Source: a virus. From it: 42,565 bases of DNA. The stretch's first letter is position 1. Every line of letters starts with the position of its first letter. The notes under the pieces are model-generated. The model searched no databases. It saw only the letters and a program-made list of their open reading frames with translations, and was not told the DNA's origin. Below, piece by piece: positions 40,269 to 42,565 of the stretch. Both the position numbers and the translations under genes were made by a program. The stretch lies in IMG/VR virus record IMGVR_UViG_3300035125_000070, positions 1 to 42,565 of that record; one strand, 5' to 3'.

Positions 40269-40303
40269 TTGACAGTTTTGTCCTATATGCTATAATAGGA
40301 CCA
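40269..40303 (+). promoter_or_regulatory. Early promoter 2 with operator
   Basis: TTGACA, 16 bases, TATAAT, with TTGTCCTAT (40278-40286) against ATAGGACCA (40295-40303); one mismatch in the palindrome compared with promoter 1. Start of transcription predicted at 40303, on an ATG. Confidence 0.85.
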
Positions 40304-40392
40304 TGCTTGAAAAAGGCCCGCTTTTCCTTATCAGAAGCGGGGCGATTTTGTTCCTCAGCGGGAACAAAACGAAGCGAAGCGAAAGGAGGTGA
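40303..40392 (+). CDS. 29-residue putative leaderless leader peptide 2
   Basis: The ATG is seven bases after TATAAT. The peptide begins MLEKGPLFLI, passes through two hairpins and stops at TGA inside the AGGAGGTGA ribosome site of the next gene, five bases before its ATG. The arrangement would couple translation and expose the hairpins to ribosome passage. Confidence 0.4.
   Translation: MLEKGPLFLIRSGAILFLSGNKTKRSERR
40316..40369 (+). promoter_or_regulatory. Two leader hairpins in early unit 2
   Basis: Hairpin 1: GCCCGCTT (40316-40323) with AAGCGGGGC (40335-40343), one bulge. Hairpin 2: TTTTGTTCC (40346-40354) with GGAACAAAA (40361-40369), loop of six. Neither is followed by a long T-run. 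Both lie inside the leader peptide and upstream of the SD site, so translation would unfold them. Confidence 0.5.
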
Positions 40393-40397
40393 TACAG

Positions 40398-40655
40398 ATG
40401 CTGCCGGATGACTACAAAGACGCCATAGCGGTTCAAGACGCGTGCAACCTAAGCGGGGTTGCGCACAACTTGTCCCGAATCATGACGCGCTTGTGGGATG
40501 AAGCGCGTGCGACGGGCAAGGGCACGGACTGGGTGAACAAGCACCCGATCGTGGTTCTGTACGCGGCCAAGCTATATGACTTGGCCGGAGCGGAGCGGAA
40601 CTACTCAGCTGCATACAACATCTGCACAGCGAAAGCAGACGGGGAGGACGTGTAA
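40398..40655 (+). CDS. Early hypothetical protein, 85 residues
   Basis: Preceded by AAAGGAGGTGATACAG, an 11-base match to the 16S rRNA tail, so very strong initiation. The product has helices with conserved-looking ACNLSGVAHNLSRIMTRLWD and GTDWVNKHPIVVLYAAKLYD. I recall similar small proteins (ACNLSG..., W-N-HP-..LYA..) in other phages and plasmids, function unknown. First gene of early unit 2. Confidence 0.7.
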   Translation: MLPDDYKDAIAVQDACNLSGVAHNLSRIMTRLWDEARATGKGTDWVNKHPIVVLYAAKLYDLAGAERNYSAAYNICTAKADGEDV

Positions 40656-40656
40656 C

Positions 40657-41361
40657 ATGAAGAACAAGGTGATGGCCTACCGTGGCGGTGGGTACGGTGG
40701 TTGCTTCTGGGAGTGGAACTTCTGTTGGTGGGACAAGCAGTCTCACTGGCACGACATCTACTCCTCCGGCAGACTCGGGGCCAGGACGGAGAAGCAAGCC
40801 CTGAGGCACAAAGCGGAGGACACGAACGTATACATCTACGACCTGAGGTACCCCAAGCACGTCCGAGAGTTCCAGGAGAAGCACAACCCGGGCCACGTCA
40901 AGGGCGTGACCCAAAAGGTCAACCGCCTGCATCCCGACAAGCCGATGTTCTGGGTATGTGATGTGTGCGGGTGTGAGTTCCACGATGTGGAGGATATGTA
41001 CCTGGAAGGATGGCATGGCTGCGGAGGCATTATGAGTCAGCCCGAGCAGAAGATATGCTACGAGTGCTACTCCCTTGGCCTGTGCCCGTCGTGTGAGGAG
41101 TATGTGGGCGAGGGCGAGCTGCAAGCAGGTGGGTGTTGCTCGTACTGCACGGACACCATCCTGGAGGAGAGCGGAGCTCAGGAGATGATCATGGCCTTGG
41201 TGGAGGACAAGTACCGGGCCAAGACCATGGTCAAGCAGTACTGTGAAGTGCGCCCGGCCTACGCGGACAAAGCACGCTCCTGGCTGGACACAGCCTTGGC
41301 CCAGCTATCCGAAGCCATCGACACGATCACGCGTGAAGCCATACAGGAGAAGGTAGGATGA
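40657..41361 (+). CDS. Early Cys-rich zinc-binding protein
   Basis: 234 residues from the ATG at 40657. Gly/Trp-rich N-terminus (YRGGGYGGCFWEWNFCWWDK), middle helix, then two Cys clusters: VCDVCGCEFHD (~105-115) and CYECYSLGLCPSCEEY (~133-148) followed by CCSYC (~160-164), giving likely zinc knuckles. The C-terminal helix is DKARSWLDTALAQLSEAIDT. Probably a nucleic-acid or host-protein binder. The next small frame overlaps the stop as ATGA. Confidence 0.65.
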   Translation: MKNKVMAYRGGGYGGCFWEWNFCWWDKQSHWHDIYSSGRLGARTEKQALRHKAEDTNVYIYDLRYPKHVREFQEKHNPGHVKGVTQKVNRLHPDKPMFWVCDVCGCEFHDVEDMYLEGWHGCGGIMSQPEQKICYECYSLGLCPSCEEYVGEGELQAGGCCSYCTDTILEESGAQEMIMALVEDKYRAKTMVKQYCEVRPAYADKARSWLDTALAQLSEAIDTITREAIQEKVG

Positions 41362-41447
41362 AGATCACATACAACCAGAAGCTGATGCTCACCCAGGACA
41401 AGCGTATGACGGCCCGAGAGGCGGCGACAAAGGGGGAAAGCCTATGA
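41358..41447 (+). CDS. 29-residue small frame after the zinc protein
   Basis: ATGA overlap with the zinc protein; MKITYNQKLMLTQDKRMTAR then a short basic tail. Its end runs into the duplicated 73-bp leader and overlaps the 11-residue uORF (41444) as ATGA. GGTAGG upstream is a weak SD. It may be a real mini-protein or a truncated former gene. Confidence 0.4.
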   Translation: MKITYNQKLMLTQDKRMTAREAATKGESL

Positions 41448-41493
41448 AAAGACACCGGCCCGGACGGGCAGAGGCCTAGAACACTGTGGGGAA
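41421..41493 (+). repeat. 73-bp leader repeat, copy 1
   Basis: Identical to 42060-42132. Contains GGGGGAAAG, an 11-residue frame and GGGG near the end that serves as the SD for the heptad gene. With the following 35 bases nearly identical too, gene and leader were duplicated together. Confidence 0.95.
41444..41479 (+). CDS. 11-residue uORF, copy 1
   Basis: MKRHRPGRAEA, stop TAG, preceded by AAAGGGGGAAAGCCT. It ends 20 bases before the ATG of the heptad gene. It is repeated exactly at 42083-42118. An upstream frame with its own SD could regulate the following gene; exact conservation may just reflect recent duplication. Confidence 0.4.
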   Translation: MKRHRPGRAEA

Positions 41494-41499
41494 AAAAAG

Positions 41500-42039
41500 A
41501 TGAAAGCAGCTCTTGTCAAACGCGAAGCTAATATCTATGGCGATGTCAGCGGCATCCGGGGCAAAGTCGATAACATCCAGGGCGATGTCAGCGGCATCCA
41601 GGGCGATGTCAGCTTCATTCGGGGCGAAGTCAGCGGCATCCGGGGCAAAGTCGATAACATCCAGGGCGATGTCAGCTTCATTCGGGGCGAAGTCAGCGGC
41701 ATCCGGGGCAAAGTCGATAACATCCAGGGCGATGTCAGCGGCATCTATGGTGATGTCAGTGGCATCCAGGGCAAAGTCGATAACATCTGGGGCAAGGTCA
41801 GCTTCATCCAGGGCGAGGTCAGCTTCATTCGGGGCGAAGTCAGTGGCATCCAGGGCAAAGTCGATAACATCCAGGGCAAGGTCAGCTTCATCCAGGGCGA
41901 CGTCAGCTACATCCGGGGCGACGTCAGCGGCATCGAGGGCAATGTCAGCGGCATCCAGGGCAACATAGACGATTGCGATATCACAGCCGATGACAGACAG
42001 AAAGGCATCCATATCGAAACGCTTATCCGAAAAAAGTAA
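41500..42039 (+). CDS. Heptapeptide-repeat protein 1
   Basis: 179 residues: 11-residue head (MKAALVKREAN), 21 units of seven residues of the form I-x-G-x-(V/I)-(S/D)-x (IRGKVDN, IQGDVSF, IRGEVSG), and a 21-residue cap (CDITADDRQKGIHIETLIRK). Units 4-9 show a 21-residue supra-repeat. The regular Ile/Gly/Val spacing suggests a beta-solenoid. Phages and bacteria carry similar heptad proteins of unknown role, from memory. GGGG nine bases before the ATG. Confidence 0.8.
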   Translation: MKAALVKREANIYGDVSGIRGKVDNIQGDVSGIQGDVSFIRGEVSGIRGKVDNIQGDVSFIRGEVSGIRGKVDNIQGDVSGIYGDVSGIQGKVDNIWGKVSFIQGEVSFIRGEVSGIQGKVDNIQGKVSFIQGDVSYIRGDVSGIEGNVSGIQGNIDDCDITADDRQKGIHIETLIRKK

Positions 42040-42059
42040 CAGCCGCGCGGGCGCGCGGG
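42040..42059 (+). repeat. GC-rich hairpin between heptad genes
   Basis: CCGCGC GGGC GCGCGG follows the stop of heptad gene 1, a six-bp stem with a four-base loop and no T-run. It probably stabilises the 3' end rather than stopping transcription. Confidence 0.4.
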
Positions 42060-42132
42060 GCGGCGACAAAGGGGGAAAGCCTATGAAAAGACACCGGCCC
42101 GGACGGGCAGAGGCCTAGAACACTGTGGGGAA
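42060..42132 (+). repeat. 73-bp leader repeat, copy 2
   Basis: Exact copy of 41421-41493, offset 639 bases, in front of heptad gene 2. Confidence 0.95.
42083..42118 (+). CDS. 11-residue uORF, copy 2
   Basis: Same peptide and ribosome site as 41444-41479, 21 bases before the ATG at 42140. Confidence 0.4.
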   Translation: MKRHRPGRAEA

Positions 42133-42139
42133 TATGGCA

Positions 42140-42565
42140 ATGAAAGCAGCTCTTGTCAAACGCGAAGCTAACATCGAGGGCGACGCCAGCAACATCCGGG
42201 GCGACGCCAGCTACATCCGGGGCGACGTCAGCTATATCCGGGGTAATGTCAGCGGCATCGAGGGCGACGCCAGCTACATCCAGGGTGATGTCAGCGGCAT
42301 CTATGGTGATGTCAACGGCATCCGGGGCGACGTCAACGGCATCAAGGGCAATGTCAGCTACATCTGGGGCGACGTCAACGGCATCGAGGGCGACGTCAGC
42401 TACATCTGGGGCGACGTCAGCGGCATCGAGGGCGACGCCAGCTACATCCGGGGCGACGTCAACGGCATCGAGGGCGACGTCAGCAACATCCGGGGCGACG
42501 TCAACGGCATCAAGGGCAATGTCAGCGACATCCAGGGCGACATCGACGACTTCGATCTCAACGGC
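42140..42565 (+). CDS. Heptapeptide-repeat protein 2, truncated by window edge
   Basis: 142 residues visible without a stop. Same head (MKAALVKREAN) as gene 1, then 18 heptads richer in Asp and Asn (IRGDASY, IEGDVSN, IKGNVSY) and the beginning of a cap (FDLNG) in place of CDITA. The ATG at 42140 is chosen by homology; an in-frame ATG at 42134 lies three bases after GGGG. A diverged tandem copy of gene 1. Confidence 0.78.
   Translation, partial: MKAALVKREANIEGDASNIRGDASYIRGDVSYIRGNVSGIEGDASYIQGDVSGIYGDVNGIRGDVNGIKGNVSYIWGDVNGIEGDVSYIWGDVSGIEGDASYIRGDVNGIEGDVSNIRGDVNGIKGNVSDIQGDIDDFDLNG

Noticed and set aside
41513-41968. Ser/Ala-rich plus-strand frame in heptad gene 1
   Set aside because: Same repeat effect; it ends before the conserved cap and lacks an SD site.
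41476-42069. Long antisense open frame (197 residues) across heptad gene 1
   Set aside because: It is a product of the 21-bp periodic repeat, which keeps every frame open; no SD site or promoter serves it, and the head and cap conservation lies in the plus-strand frame.
42140-42565. Resemblance of 21-bp units to a CRISPR array
   Set aside because: Units are contiguous, diverged and coding, with no spacers.
1-42565. tRNA genes, integrase, transposase or toxin-antitoxin pair
   Set aside because: Looked for and not seen; no cloverleaf, tyrosine/serine recombinase or DDE motifs recognised.

Overview
The window reads as most of the genome of an uncultivated tailed bacteriophage with podovirus-like organisation. 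Portal, terminase large subunit, scaffold, major capsid protein, head-tail adaptor and nozzle-like proteins can be placed. No sheath, tape-measure or long-tail genes are evident. Genes are tightly packed, mostly with ATGA, TGATG or TAATG start/stop overlaps and strong Shine-Dalgarno (SD) sites, so the host is a bacterium. The heptosyltransferase-like gene and other surface-sugar genes hint at a Gram-negative host. I see no tRNA, integrase, CRISPR array or insertion sequence.

Layout. (1) 1-1889, plus strand: 3' part of a family A DNA polymerase and a RuvC-like nuclease. They converge on the late block with a 4-base overlap. (2) 1886-24989, minus strand, described here in map order and transcribed from high to low coordinates: large ejection-type proteins, tail nozzle, BACON-domain protein, adaptor, a probable lysis cassette (small membrane protein, MOA-like cysteine protease, secreted protein), a beta-helix receptor-binding-type protein, capsid, decoration candidate, scaffold, portal, terminase and small basic proteins. 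(3) 25517-35477, minus strand: a 10-kb island of 13 genes: at least eight glycosyltransferase-like proteins, an FkbM methyltransferase, a sulfotransferase-like protein, a SAF-type oxidoreductase and a radical SAM/SPASM enzyme. It lies between an HTH protein (possible small terminase) and the large terminase, so it should be co-transcribed with virion genes. (4) 35440-38289, minus strand: HTH gene with an apparent frameshift, a SprT-like zincin, a small protein, a highly structured intergenic RNA element and a RecA-like helicase/ATPase. (5) 38249-38924: non-coding divergent control region full of palindromes and GAGC-rich repeats, a candidate origin. (6) 38847-42565, plus strand: two early units driven by almost identical consensus promoters with a palindromic operator over the -10 box, ending in two tandem heptapeptide-repeat genes, the last cut by the window edge.

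Logic. The two plus-strand early promoters and the minus-strand promoter at 38298-38327 fire outward from the control region. Two further minus-strand promoters (36550-36577 and 19906-19933) share a 28-base element and head the island/packaging operon and the scaffold/capsid operon. At four promoters a start codon falls at or next to the predicted transcription start, suggesting leaderless leader peptides or start-stop elements coupled to the next gene. Polymerase and RuvC genes point rightward at the left edge, as do the early genes at the right edge, which fits a circularly permuted map or a larger genome cut arbitrarily.

The least-described parts are the virion-linked glycan island with its radical SAM enzyme, the leader-peptide promoters, the tandem heptad genes with duplicated 73-bp leaders, and the gene at 39527-40162 enclosed by a perfect 15-bp inverted repeat.
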